Source of the DNA: Incurvaria masculella
Lineage: Eukaryota; Arthropoda; Insecta; Lepidoptera; Incurvariidae
Length of the DNA: 64,000 bases
Direction of reading: 5' to 3'
Assembly: GCA_946894095.1 (NCBI GenBank)
Contig: OX335641.1
Coordinates: 17,254,501-17,318,500, forward strand
The translations under genes were made by a program, and so were the position numbers. Shown here in pieces: positions 54,100-64,000 of this stretch (position 1 is its first letter; every line of letters starts with the position of its first letter). The notes under the pieces are model-generated. The model saw only the letters and a program-made list of their open reading frames with translations, was not told the DNA's origin and searched no databases.

Positions 54100-55515
54100 A
54101 TAACGTACTTGTATCTAAAAGTCACATATATTCAACAAGTTAACTCGTATGTATTACAGTAAGTAAGACTGCTGCCTACAGAAGAATACATTCTGAGTAG
54201 TAGGCAGCTGATTTCGTCATTAGACTACTTAAAACTGTGTTTTTTATGTTAATTATAGGTCGTGATAGTGAAATACTGTATTCCTGAGGACGCCTACAAC
54301 CTGTACGAGGTAGCGGATTGGTGTGACAAGGAGTGGCAGAGGATGAGTGATCTTTCAATTACACTGTTTATTATATACATTTTTAACTGATTGAATTTAT
54401 TGTGTTACCGGATAATTTTACCGTCGCGCGTTGTCGGAATTAAGTGTTTAATTAGTTGTGCATTTACGTGACCCATTATTTTTCGCATCGCGATTTATTC
54501 GGCGTTTTATCATCATTTGATTGCCAATTTGTTCAAGATATAGAACAACTCTATTTAATCTTGGCTGTAAGCAACGATTAATACATTTTTCAGGAAGGTT
54601 TACCACTGGAACAGCCGCCGCCATCTGACGGGTTTTGACGATTGTGCTGTTTCTCTCACGATCGCCCGACTGGGCTTTGCTTCACCCGCGATCACAGACC
54701 AACAACTTCAGTCCTAATTTCAGGCCTACCGATTAGCTAGACCTGCAGTTAGCAAAAATTATAAATTCCTTTTACGTTTTGTAAACAACGGCCAGTGCGT
54801 TCACGAGAGAACCGGACTCACGCTGAATGTGTTCCCCGCGCTTACAAAAGCTCTTTAGACAAAGTCGACAGGGGCTCCGAAAAACTAAGAATGCTTTCTA
54901 GTACTTATATTTAATTATATTAATTTATTTATATATGTTTATTTATTTATTTATATATGTTTATTGCACTCAAAATTCGGGCAAAAGGTACAACTTAATG
55001 CCAGGGGCATTCTCTGTTGTTTCGAATTGTTTTTGTAATTGTACTTGTTTTCTATTGCACAATAAAGAATTTATTCATTCATTCATTCCTCTACCAGTCT
55101 ACCTTTGGGTATCGTGAGCAGTAGTGCGAGTGGCAGTTATAGAGACAAATGAATGTACTTAGGTCACAGATTAAGTAAATAAGAGCTAGATGGGTTAAAG
55201 CGCACGGTATCGTGTCGGCGTCATTAGCGCAAAATTGCGCTTATAGCGAGCAAGCCGCAAGCCGGGCATATAGTTTGTCGAAATGCCGATCTGGGCGGTG
55301 AAAACATGTAAAAATTTTAGTGAACATGTGAATATCCAAACAATAGAACATCACATCACATGTAATTGCACTGGAATTGTTAATATGCTAATTTTAATCA
55401 ATCTTTAAAGGTCATCACGAGTAGTCTGCGTTAGCAGTGAGTTAGTGATGTGACCATGTCGCAGCATGTATCGACACATTGGAATCGGTTAGCTTATGAA
55501 GCCTACAATCTCCAC
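54100..55515. other. no gene recognised
   Basis: AT-rich with simple repeats. A GCACAATAAAGAATTTATTC stretch near 55048-55067 looks like a retroelement 3' end but no coding part accompanies it. Confidence 0.35.
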
Positions 55516-55519
55516 GATT

Positions 55520-56160
55520 GGAAAGTGATGATTAATATCAATATTACACCTACGGTCATAATTTAAGCCTTCAACATTTTTCGTTGCGGCTGCAACCACT
55601 TTTTATCAAATGCGATGGTACCAACCCGAGTGGCCACCACCAACTAGCATCAGGCAAAGTATGTTTTATGGAACTGGATATGAATGACTAATACCACACC
55701 TACTGTCAAGATATAAACCTAACCCACCACACGGAAACTAGGTGCCATTCCAGGACCTTCCGCATATTGCACGGCTTAATTAAAGTTGGCGGAACCTTCA
55801 ATCACAGCTTCGACCAACTCTCATTTTATATATAGGTTCCAAACCGGGAATATTACTAAAATACCTGTGACGTTACTAAATATAAAGTTTAATTTAATAT
55901 TCGTATAAATTTATTCCGTTGTAATAAAATAAAAAACAAGTATGTTTGTAGTAAATTCAACTTTATCGATAGTTTGTAAAATATCGCATTCGTGACGAAA
56001 TGCACTTATCCAACTCAGAAAGAGAAAACAAGAGGTTCATGAATGGGGCGGGGATTTGAATCCAGACATTTGGTATGTAAGGCACTGCACGACTACAGTG
56101 TATTTTCCAACATGAAAATTTTTATTGCAGCCTCGATCACCTTTCATTCAATGCGATGTT
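55520..56160 (-). mobile_element. cluster of SINE fragments
   Basis: Two inverted tail pieces (about 55525-55650 and 55665-55850) are followed by an inverted head piece (55985-56095, with GGGGCGGGGATTTGAATCCA as B-box complement). They look like broken, overlapping insertions. Confidence 0.65.
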
Positions 56161-56164
56161 ATGT

Positions 56165-57825
56165 TAGAAACATTAAAAGAGTTTTTATTTCTGGCTGTAT
56201 AGCTCATAATATGATGAGAAAATTTTATTTTAGGTATTAATTAACTTTTAGGAATTTAACTTTGTTCTTTCTTAAAATGATTATCGGGTTTAGATACTTT
56301 TCAATGTCGCCAAATATGATTAAAATGTTAAGGAACTACAAGGTTGTCACACACGGACGGACGTGCGAACGGAAATGCCCAAATGATAAGGTTTTCTTAC
56401 AAACTCGGAACCAAAAAGAAATACTTGCAATACTAACGTCTAATTACAAACATTATATATTTATGTAATAGCACAAGATTTCTGAAAAGTAGCTCACGGC
56501 ATAATAATTTAATATAAGTAGTTAAAAAGAAAACATTCAGACATTCACCATTATATGTCGATACACATATCGATGTCGATTAAAGTTTGTCAATATCTAG
56601 CGTAAATGTAAAATTAAGCTTGTGTTCGTGCTCCCGCTACGGCCGCGACGCCACTCCCTTTCCGTTCCGCAGCCAATGAGTAACGTAAGGATAACGTTAG
56701 GCGAGCCAGTTCCCACCAATGGAAACCGTCCAATACGTTTCCGACGGCGTGTGCGTGCGCCATGTACGTAAATGCTGGGTTTGTGGTCGTAGCAAAAATG
56801 GAGACGGCGGGTCTCGTTGCTGGTGCGCTACATAACAAATCTCCTTCTTTCTTTGATCAGTGACTTAGGTAAATGTAAGGCCTTTGTATTACTGTGTAGA
56901 CGAACTGTATTCCGTAGACCTCGTGTCAGGAAATAATGTACCAGACCAAAGATAGCTGACATGACTCGGCCGATGACAGACATGACGTTAGGTGCCTGTC
57001 CAAAAGTTCTCGCCTCTACGTGGCGGCAGGTAGCAACGACCATTCCAAATTAATTTACTCTTGTATCAAAATTTCCATTGAATTTATATCCATCCAATCA
57101 CACTGAAGAAGTCAAACAGACAGAATGGCGGCCAAGAGGAACCATTGGTTCAAATCTCCACGGCCCATAACTTACTAGACGATCACATGTTTATAACTTT
57201 GGCCCATTTCCGATATCACTTAATTGAGTAGCTACACAGACTTTTATAAGTATTGGATATTTTCACCAACTGCTGATTTTTTTTAAATTGACACGTAAAG
57301 GACCTTTATTACTAAAGTGCTGTCTATCTTGTCCTGTTATTTATTGCAAGCTGCTAAGAAAGGCCCTTAACATGTGGCGATTAAGCTAATCAGAATTAGG
57401 TGAAAAAGGCCCTTACGTCGTATGTAGCCACAACAAAATGAGGAAATGAAAGTTACTATTTTATGTTAAAAATTTTATTTAAAATATAACTAAATTTCGT
57501 TATTATTTAACAAGGAGTTTTCGAGTACAACTCACGATGGCATCAAACCACTACTTCTGCTACCCTTCCGAGAAAACGGCGTGACTATATATATGTATGT
57601 ATGGCTAACCTAAACCACAAGCATATTTTCATAACCTAATAATTAATTAACAAGAAAATACCTCAGCCTAAAATCAATAAGCAGTGGGTAACTTGCATTG
57701 TTTTAATGGCAACATATGATCGTTCAAGATGGCGACCGTTTAGTTCCGATTTTCGCCACGCGCAAAAAGAGCTATGTGTCACTCTACCTCAGTCGAATGT
57801 GTATAAAACTAAACGTATGACATAA
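56165..57825. other. no gene recognised
   Basis: A GC-richer patch at 56625-56830 lies in otherwise AT-rich DNA. No supported frame; only the 3' RTE scrap at 57535-57605. Confidence 0.4.
57535..57605 (+). mobile_element. tiny 3' fragment of an RTE-like element
   Basis: The translated piece CYPSEKTA-stop matches the YPSGKAA-stop ending of the relic at 17990-18560. Only the last 50-70 bp remain. Confidence 0.45.
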
Positions 57826-57830
57826 TAATT

Positions 57831-57953
57831 GACAGTCGTATTTAGAGAGGACCTGTCAAAACTTAGCACGAGATTTGCACCGGACTAACCATACAAAAAC
57901 CGGTTTAGTCCGACCTTAAAACGCGAACTAAAGTTAGTTCGCACTTATTTTCA
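57831..57953. mobile_element. small MITE with ACAG..GTATTCAG ends, copy 1
   Basis: About 120 bp beginning GACAGTCGTATTTAGAG, with AGCACGAGATTTGCACCGG inside and ending TTATTTTCAG. It closely resembles the neighbouring copy at 58020-58129. Confidence 0.6.
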
Positions 57954-58019
57954 GATATGTTAAAAATAAAATAGTTTTTTTTAACGCGGTTTGACTCAGA
58001 TTACAATTTTATAAATGTT

Positions 58020-58129
58020 ACAGTCGTATTCAGAGAAAACCTGTAAAAAGTTAGTACGAGATTAGCACCGGTCTAAACCGTTTAAGTCCGGCGTATTAAA
58101 GTTAGTACGCCCACCCTGAATACTGCTGT
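58020..58129. mobile_element. small MITE with ACAG..GTATTCAG ends, copy 2
   Basis: Begins ACAGTCGTATTCAGAG and ends CCCTGAATACTGCTGT, an inverted terminal repeat of about 16 bp. Flanks suggest a TTA duplication. Only 66 bp separate it from copy 1. Confidence 0.65.
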
Positions 58130-58904
58130 TAATATTTTGCATATTTTTTTATAAAAATGGGGAAACATATTTTAAAACAAAATTGTATTGTTTATCGTTC
58201 TGAGCCAACTTGTATGGGTTTTTTAGATATCTCAACGAGTATGCAAATTACGTTTGTGATACATTTCTTTTACTTATTCGGATTCCGGGTACCCGAAATA
58301 ATTGTATTTGATCGACATACGCATTTATTAAATTCTTCTAATTGAATAATAAAAAAAGTTTGAACGTTTTTATTTATACTGAAATAAAATTTTCAAATAA
58401 TTTAAAAAGCATGCGTTTGTATGGGGAACATTAATTTACGGGTCCAACTCTATGAGATCACAACATTATTGATGTTTTACGTTTATAAACCGCAAGCTCT
58501 AAGCCGACTAATACAACGGAAGCACGCATCCGGCAAAGCAGAGGTTTGGTCACAAGTTAATGTTATATTATGGTACACATTTAGACTGAAACTAATTTCA
58601 GTCGAGCTGACTGTAAAGTAACAGTAGAATAAAATCAATTTAACTGGCTGCGCCACCCAGATCCGCTGGGGATGGTATCTAACATGTTTATCCAGCCCAT
58701 AATCTCTATGAAAATAAAAACACTGTTTTTTCGTTGCTATGCAAAAGAACAGTCATACCAACAAACATCTTGTTTACCAGTTTCGAGCACCATAATCCTA
58801 TTCAGTTTTTTATATATATATTATTAAAAATCGTAGAGAAAATAACGCTCTCTACATAAAGCTATTTCATGACAATGCAACAACAGATGCATAGAACCTA
58901 GTCA

Positions 58905-59338
58905 GCATGTCTTACAATAGATGGCACTGGCCACTTTTTTATGTCACGGATATGTCATGGATAGCTCATAACTCTACTGTCATGATATTATTTCAAAACA
59001 ACACATAGGAACTTGCCAGGACATTCCTTGTAATGCACGGATACTTCGATGATAATTGACATTGCCGATTCGTCCATTGTTCATGCAATTGGGCGGGATT
59101 AACCATACTAAGAGTGAGCATGTCTTACAACAGATGGCACAGGCCACTTTATTTATGTCACTGGACATGGATAGCTCATAAATCTACTGTCATGATATTA
59201 TTTCAAAACAACACATATGAACTTGCCAGGACATTCCTTGTAATGCACGGATAATTTGATGATAATTGACATTGCCGATTCGACCATTGTTCATGCAATT
59301 CGATGGTACCAACCCGGGCGGGATTAACCATACTAAGG
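58905..59338. repeat. 213-bp tandem duplication containing SINE tail
   Basis: 58905-59117 and 59118-59338 are nearly identical (GCATGTCTTACAA(T/C)AGATGGCA starts both). Each contains an inverted SINE tail piece. The second copy keeps 16 bp (CGATGGTACCAACCCG) that the first lacks. Confidence 0.85.
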
Positions 59339-59339
59339 A

Positions 59340-60910
59340 AGTTGAATACCGACATGCACGGTAAGAAATACAGTGCGCCTAATTGCATTATTTTTACGTG
59401 CTGGAACCCATACAGCACAAAGTGCATGGAGTTATTCGCAATCTCGGATAAGAAGAAAACAGTGCGCATACCTAGCCTGGATTTCGAACGTTCGCGTTAC
59501 GGTACGTAACGCTCATTTTATTTAATACTGAAAATTCACCTTAACAATGATACTTTTGATATTTGTTTTGGTAATGGATACGTAGTAGTCATATTGCAAC
59601 TTATTATGTAGTACTTTCTTCTCTGTTTCAATAATGTATTCTTGTATTTCAGTACTGTACTACTTTTAATGCTGTGTATATTTATTTATGAAAAATGTAT
59701 TGAGATGGAGGTAAACTCTTCACCCCCGTGTGTATTGCATGAACAATTTGAAATGCTTAAATGTAATGAGTGTTGATCAAGAGAAATCTTGAAAATATTG
59801 TAAAATTATTCAAAATAATAAACCAAATATTAATTTTTATCCTTATATTAAATATTAATCCCACTATCAAATTCAGGACGTGTAGCGACCGTACATCGAT
59901 ATTCTCGTATGTTCCCTGGGTCCAGAGTCGTGAACAATATGTTATCAAATAATATGTCATTGATTCTAATTATCCACAACAAAACATGTGTCATTTGTCT
60001 ATTAATCTGCCTGTATGTAGATCTGTACTCACTGCGATCGGCGTGGCCTCCAACATCGGAATCGTCTGGCGCGCACTGTTTTTTATATCTAAACGTTATC
60101 TGTAGTCCATTGCAACAGCGTTTACACTACGATGCTTATTAACATTAAATAATTCGGCATTTAGTATAAATCTGAATTAAATTAATATCAGTAAAATAAT
60201 AACAAGTATTTGACCGTAAATACTCAGTGACTATTTATTCACTATTTATGGATTTATTTAAGCTTGGGCGGATGTTTATAAAACGTCATTGGCACCGTCA
60301 ACAAAGCATTAAATTCTTTTCATGAATCTAGGACTAAAGCTGGCGAAAGGTGATCAACCGAGTGACAAGTAAAAAGGGGACTACAGCGTAATATGTTGAC
60401 GTTAGCGACGCATGCGCTGTGGAATCAGCTGGTGCGTCACGGGAGGGGAGCGGTGTTATTTCAAGTAGCAGCGATTGTAAATAGGCCGGGAGCCGGCCTA
60501 TTCAATAAATATAATGTTACTAGCAAGGAAATTTAAGATTACTTGTTACTTTAACTTGAGATCTTAACCACTGAGGATATGACTAAGGTGTTACGTCGAT
60601 TTACATTCTAACTTCCTTAGGTAACATGGTAACGCTTAAAAAGTTCTACATGTACCTATGGGACCCAACTTAGAGATTAATTTTAATTTTTTTTATGTTT
60701 AGCGCGACATTGAGCGTACGCCAGGACCTATTAATGTGCCCAACGACGCCCATGGATTTTCGAACATTCAGGGGGGCTGCGAAAACAATGCTGGCTGGCC
60801 AGGTGCTTGTTCACACCGTGTTTGAAGCACCCAGGTCGTATTTTGGGGAAAATACCTCGGAAGGGAGTTCATGCCATTGTTTACCGATCCTATAGATAAA
60901 GGATCTAAAG
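59340..60910. other. no gene recognised
   Basis: AT-rich. A small hairpin AGGCCGGGAGCCGGCCT (60483-60499) is followed by AATAAA, but no transcript can be inferred. Confidence 0.4.
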
Positions 60911-60912
60911 GA

Positions 60913-61555
60913 TCAATGGGTTATTATTTTTGGAATGTCGACTGCGAATTTGTGAATTTTCTCCTTGTTTTGCGTTGAGCGAAGGTAGAAAGGGGACGGA
61001 GGGACAGCGTTATGCAGCTCCAACGAGCATTCTCCATGGTTAAGACGATAAAAAGCAGAGAGAGACCCTACATCCCTTCGGAGATGGAGGGTCTCCAAAT
61101 TCAGGGACACCTCGGGGTCGTCGACGAGACGCACGGCCAGACGCTGTATCGAGTCCAGAGAGCCAAGCAGGTGCTTAGCTGAGCCGTCCCACAAATGCGA
61201 ACAGTACTACACGCAAGACCTTATGTGCGCCTTGTAAAGGAGCCGTTTTGGTCAGACGTGAAATACTGGTGCATCTTGTTAAGGACTCCCAGCATTTTTG
61301 AGGCGAGCTTAGCTTTATCTTCGGTATGGCGTCTGAAATTATGGTCATGCGTCAGGTCAATACCAAGGATCCCTATGTGGTCGCTAATATGTAGAGTTGT
61401 TCCCTGGAAGGTCAGAGTCGCACTGAACGGAGTCCGCTTGGTTTTTTTGGCGGCGATTACTTTTACTAATAGCACCGAAGTACGGCTTGGCATTTCCCGC
61501 AACTTTAGGACTACTTGGCATCACGGTAAATCGCCAGAGGTGCGACCAATGGAAT
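60913..61555 (-). mobile_element. non-LTR retrotransposon fragment, second family
   Basis: Two minus-strand frames (61502-61221 and 61194-60913) encode adjoining parts of a jockey/CR1-like RT C-terminal region: GILGIDLTHDHNFRRHTEDK then LLGSLDSIQRLAVRLVDDPE and YRLNHGECSLEL. They correspond to the same region of the element at 47487 but differ widely, so this is another lineage. A frameshift separates them and both ends are missing. Confidence 0.82.
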
Positions 61556-61734
61556 AAAATACTTATTACTTGAGAACCAATTACTCGATTTAGATTCGGA
61601 TTGTATCTATCTATGACTGCTACGTACGGGTAAAAAATAATTTCATCCGCACCAGCAGTTCAATTCAACAAAAAATGGTTCATAATTATTGCATATTTTC
61701 AATAAAAAATACTATCACCGCTAAACGAACTTAT

Positions 61735-62215
61735 TTATTTTCAAGGTTAACATCATACGGTGTGCACAAAATTTCATGCAGCCGTGGGTTAGCATACATC
61801 GGGCAGACGAAGAAAAGTTTTACAACACGGATTTCTGAAAACAAACAAACAACAATAAGCAGCAAACAAACAATACTCTAATAAGTAAGCTGTTTGTGAG
61901 CACATGCACTCCGGCACAAATCACTGGATTATGTTTGACCAAGTGGAAATACTGGCAACAGAATCTCGGTGCATAATCCGCTTTTTCAGCAGAGAAAAGG
62001 AGATTAGAAAAGCAGTACCACTCTGTACGTACTGCACATCATCTGGCCTTCGTAACATATACACAGACTACCCTCATTCACAACTACAATCTTCGTCAAC
62101 AGCGGAACACGTGGAACTGGCAGTTCCCTGTTGACCAGTGACCAGCATGGGTGCTCACCTGAGGATGGACCAAATGTTTGGTCCGAAACGTCGTGCATCA
62201 TCATCGAAACACCGT
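61735..62215 (+). mobile_element. Penelope-like element relic, second copy
   Basis: The frame at 61740-61850 reads GVHKISCSRGLAYIGQTKKS followed by FTTRISENK, a GIY-YIG core in which Tyr of GIY has become His. After a break the frame continues HMHSGTNHWIMFDQVEILAT, as in Penelope-like C-termini. The 3' end has TGAGGATGGACCAAATG with GGTCCGAAACGTCG, the 'responder' type tail seen in such elements. Non-functional. Confidence 0.65.
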
Positions 62216-62379
62216 GAGTAGGCTTTCTTACAAACCTTAAAATTAATATTTTGACCGCTCCTACATTAAAATGGCACTGTAAATTACCAGGTGGGAGACC
62301 AATGGGGTTAAATGGTTTTAACTTGCGAACAAATCGGCTTATTTATATGCGGATTGTAAATTTAGCATCTCTGGGCGCG

Positions 62380-62610
62380 GTCCGGTTGGGGGTGGGTTAC
62401 TGTTTACGATTTAAGGCTGGCTGTGGTTGGATTCCATCCAAAACTTTAGATTTCCTTCCTTACTTCCTAAGTTGTAGGGTTAATCCTGCCTCCCAAAGGT
62501 TTGGAAGAAAATATGGTCGAAGCAACTGTGCAAATTGTCCGTGTTTCCCATTTATTTAAATGTAGCAGTGCCAGTGCAGGAAGGTTCCGGCGGTACATGC
62601 TTTTAAATGA
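62380..62610 (+). mobile_element. SINE body fragment
   Basis: Contains TAAGGCTGGCTGTGGTTGG, AAGTTGTAGGGTTAATCCTG and ATATGGTCGAAGCAACTGTG, all family body sequence. The tail is lost. Confidence 0.6.
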
Positions 62611-62644
62611 CTTTGAATAATTAGACCCCAAATAGTTCAGCCCA

Positions 62645-63385
62645 ACATCAGACCAAAACGACATTGACTCGATTATATGTTTCGCCGGCTCTCTACCTAA
62701 TTATGCAGCCATTCATTTCATTCAACATTGCGGAGCTTACTAACGCTGAAATACGTTCATCTCTTTCATTCTAATATAAGTAGAGGGAAAACAGACGGAC
62801 GCATTCTCAATCAGGCAACAAGACTTCATTTCAATTTCTTTGTAACGTTCCTCTTATTGAATCTCTGCCAATAAGCTGGCATACATTTCCAGGATTTTAG
62901 TCCGTAAATGTAGACACATAACGTCAATTATTCCCCGAATGAGTAGGCATACATAGACAATAAAGCACCATACCGATCGATCACAGAATGCCTAGTTATT
63001 TTGGGATTGTAAAAGTTAGACACCACATTTCTTATCTTCGATTGTATGGCTCTAAATTGGATTGCTTTGTGTTTATCTGCGTTGTCTAAAATGGATCCCA
63101 AAATTACTTACCAAAACAAACCAATCCGATAATATAATTTAACACCTTAATTTACAGTAAAATGTATAACTAAAGCTTAAGAACGGCCCGTAAGCTATGT
63201 TCCCCATGCAATCGTAGTTTACTAATCATTTGAAAAACACTGTTCCGATTTGCTTGATATTTGGTATATAATATTTTACAATAAATATCTGTGTCTGCAC
63301 GTTTTTGTTTTGTTGAAAAATCTAAACCAAGTCAAATAACAGGCAAAAGAAAATCTTCATACAAAAACTTCATCACCGGCACGTG
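62645..63385. other. no gene recognised
   Basis: Anonymous AT-rich DNA before the last non-LTR fragment. Confidence 0.4.
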
Positions 63386-63389
63386 AATC

Positions 63390-63955
63390 ACATATTAGGC
63401 CGGTTATAGAATACTGTAGTTACATTTGGGAAGGTAGTCCCCAATACCTGCTAGCGTCCTTAGGCTGAGATAAATAGACGTAACAGAAACTAAGACTAAC
63501 GGAAAGTAGTACTTTGTGACGTCACTTTGACACATTTTGTATGGACGAAATCTCAAAGTAACGCAAAGTGACGTCACAAAGTACTACTTTACGTTAGTCT
63601 TAGTTTCTGTTACGACTATTTATCTCAGCCTTAGAGTCTATACAGCGCCGAGCGGTCCGTCTTGTTGGTGAACTATCACAACTCGCCGTTGGCCTTGAGT
63701 CCCTGAGTCACAGATGGTTTTAGGTCGTTTTATCTGTTCTACATGTACTATCATGGACGTGGCTTTGTGCATCTCTTATTCTTCCATATCCAATCTGTAT
63801 CCGGGATACCCGCCGCGGATATATAATTAGAGCACCCCAGAACGGATTGTCTGCCGGCGGGTATCTTTCCTCAAACACGAACAGTCTTTAAATGTAATTT
63901 AGATAAACTTGATAGCTTACCGATAATCCGCAAATTCACTCAGTTCAGTGAATTT
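63390..63955 (+). mobile_element. degraded copy of the same non-LTR family, split by a hairpin MITE
   Basis: The sequence matches the 3' part of the element at 47487-48810 from the IEYCSHIWEGSPQYLL region onward, with deletions and frameshifts. A 168-bp hairpin element sits inside it at 63463-63630. It reaches nearly to the window end. Confidence 0.85.
63463..63630. mobile_element. 168-bp hairpin MITE
   Basis: Nearly the whole element is one inverted repeat: GGCTGAGATAAATAG at the left and its complement at the right, with arms of about 65-70 bp. It is flanked by TTA on both sides, consistent with a 3-bp target duplication as in PIF/Harbinger elements. It lies in the non-LTR fragment at 63390. 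Confidence 0.85.
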
Positions 63956-64000
63956 TAGTGAGTATACCATAATTACCATATATGGTGCCTTGCTAAGCGT

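Noticed and set aside
56625..56830. GC-richer patch as a promoter
   Set aside because: No initiator, frame or splice signal in a consistent arrangement was found.

Overview
The window is eukaryotic nuclear DNA, almost certainly from a moth or butterfly (Lepidoptera). It is AT-rich, intron-rich and full of dispersed repeats of kinds typical of that order: tRNA-headed SINEs, RTE, jockey/CR1-like and Penelope-like retroelement relics, TTAA-flanked DNA elements and fold-back MITEs. I see no prokaryotic operon, rRNA gene, tRNA gene or CRISPR array.

The one clear host gene is a half-size ABCG transporter on the minus strand. Eleven coding exons lie between 2269 (stop) and 36901 (most likely ATG). 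All junctions are GT..AG and all phases match. The joined exons give 643 codons with Walker A, Q-loop, signature, Walker B, H-loop, linker and six-helix membrane domain in the usual ABCG order. A GC-rich block at 50160-50345 with an Inr-like motif and a good downstream splice donor is a candidate promoter and 5' noncoding exon. If it is real, the gene covers most of the first 50 kb.

Layout: 1-2268 is 3' flank with two fold-back structures. 2269-16009 holds ten of the eleven coding exons. 16010-36747 is a 20.7-kb first coding intron full of repeats. 36748-36934 is the N-terminal coding exon. 36935-49980 is a possible 5' intron with several mobile elements, including a recent 5'-truncated non-LTR insertion with an open RT frame. 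50.4-52.1 kb is a three-level nested insertion. 53.1-53.5 kb is a GC-rich tandemly duplicated block without an assignable gene. 54-64 kb is mostly anonymous AT-rich DNA with SINE, MITE, Penelope-like and non-LTR fragments.

The most unusual feature is inside the transporter gene. At four different exons the intronic DNA next to the exon consists of tandem, partly decayed copies of the exon or of its splice junction: about five relics of the Walker A exon (15325-15870), two partial relics of the signature/Walker B exon (9609-9830), a 41-bp minisatellite of about 13.5 units each carrying a copy of a 3' splice site (6768-7322), and 30-50-bp repeats of the start of the tenth coding exon (4517-4660). 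Repeated local duplication across exon edges in a single gene is the observation here most worth testing.
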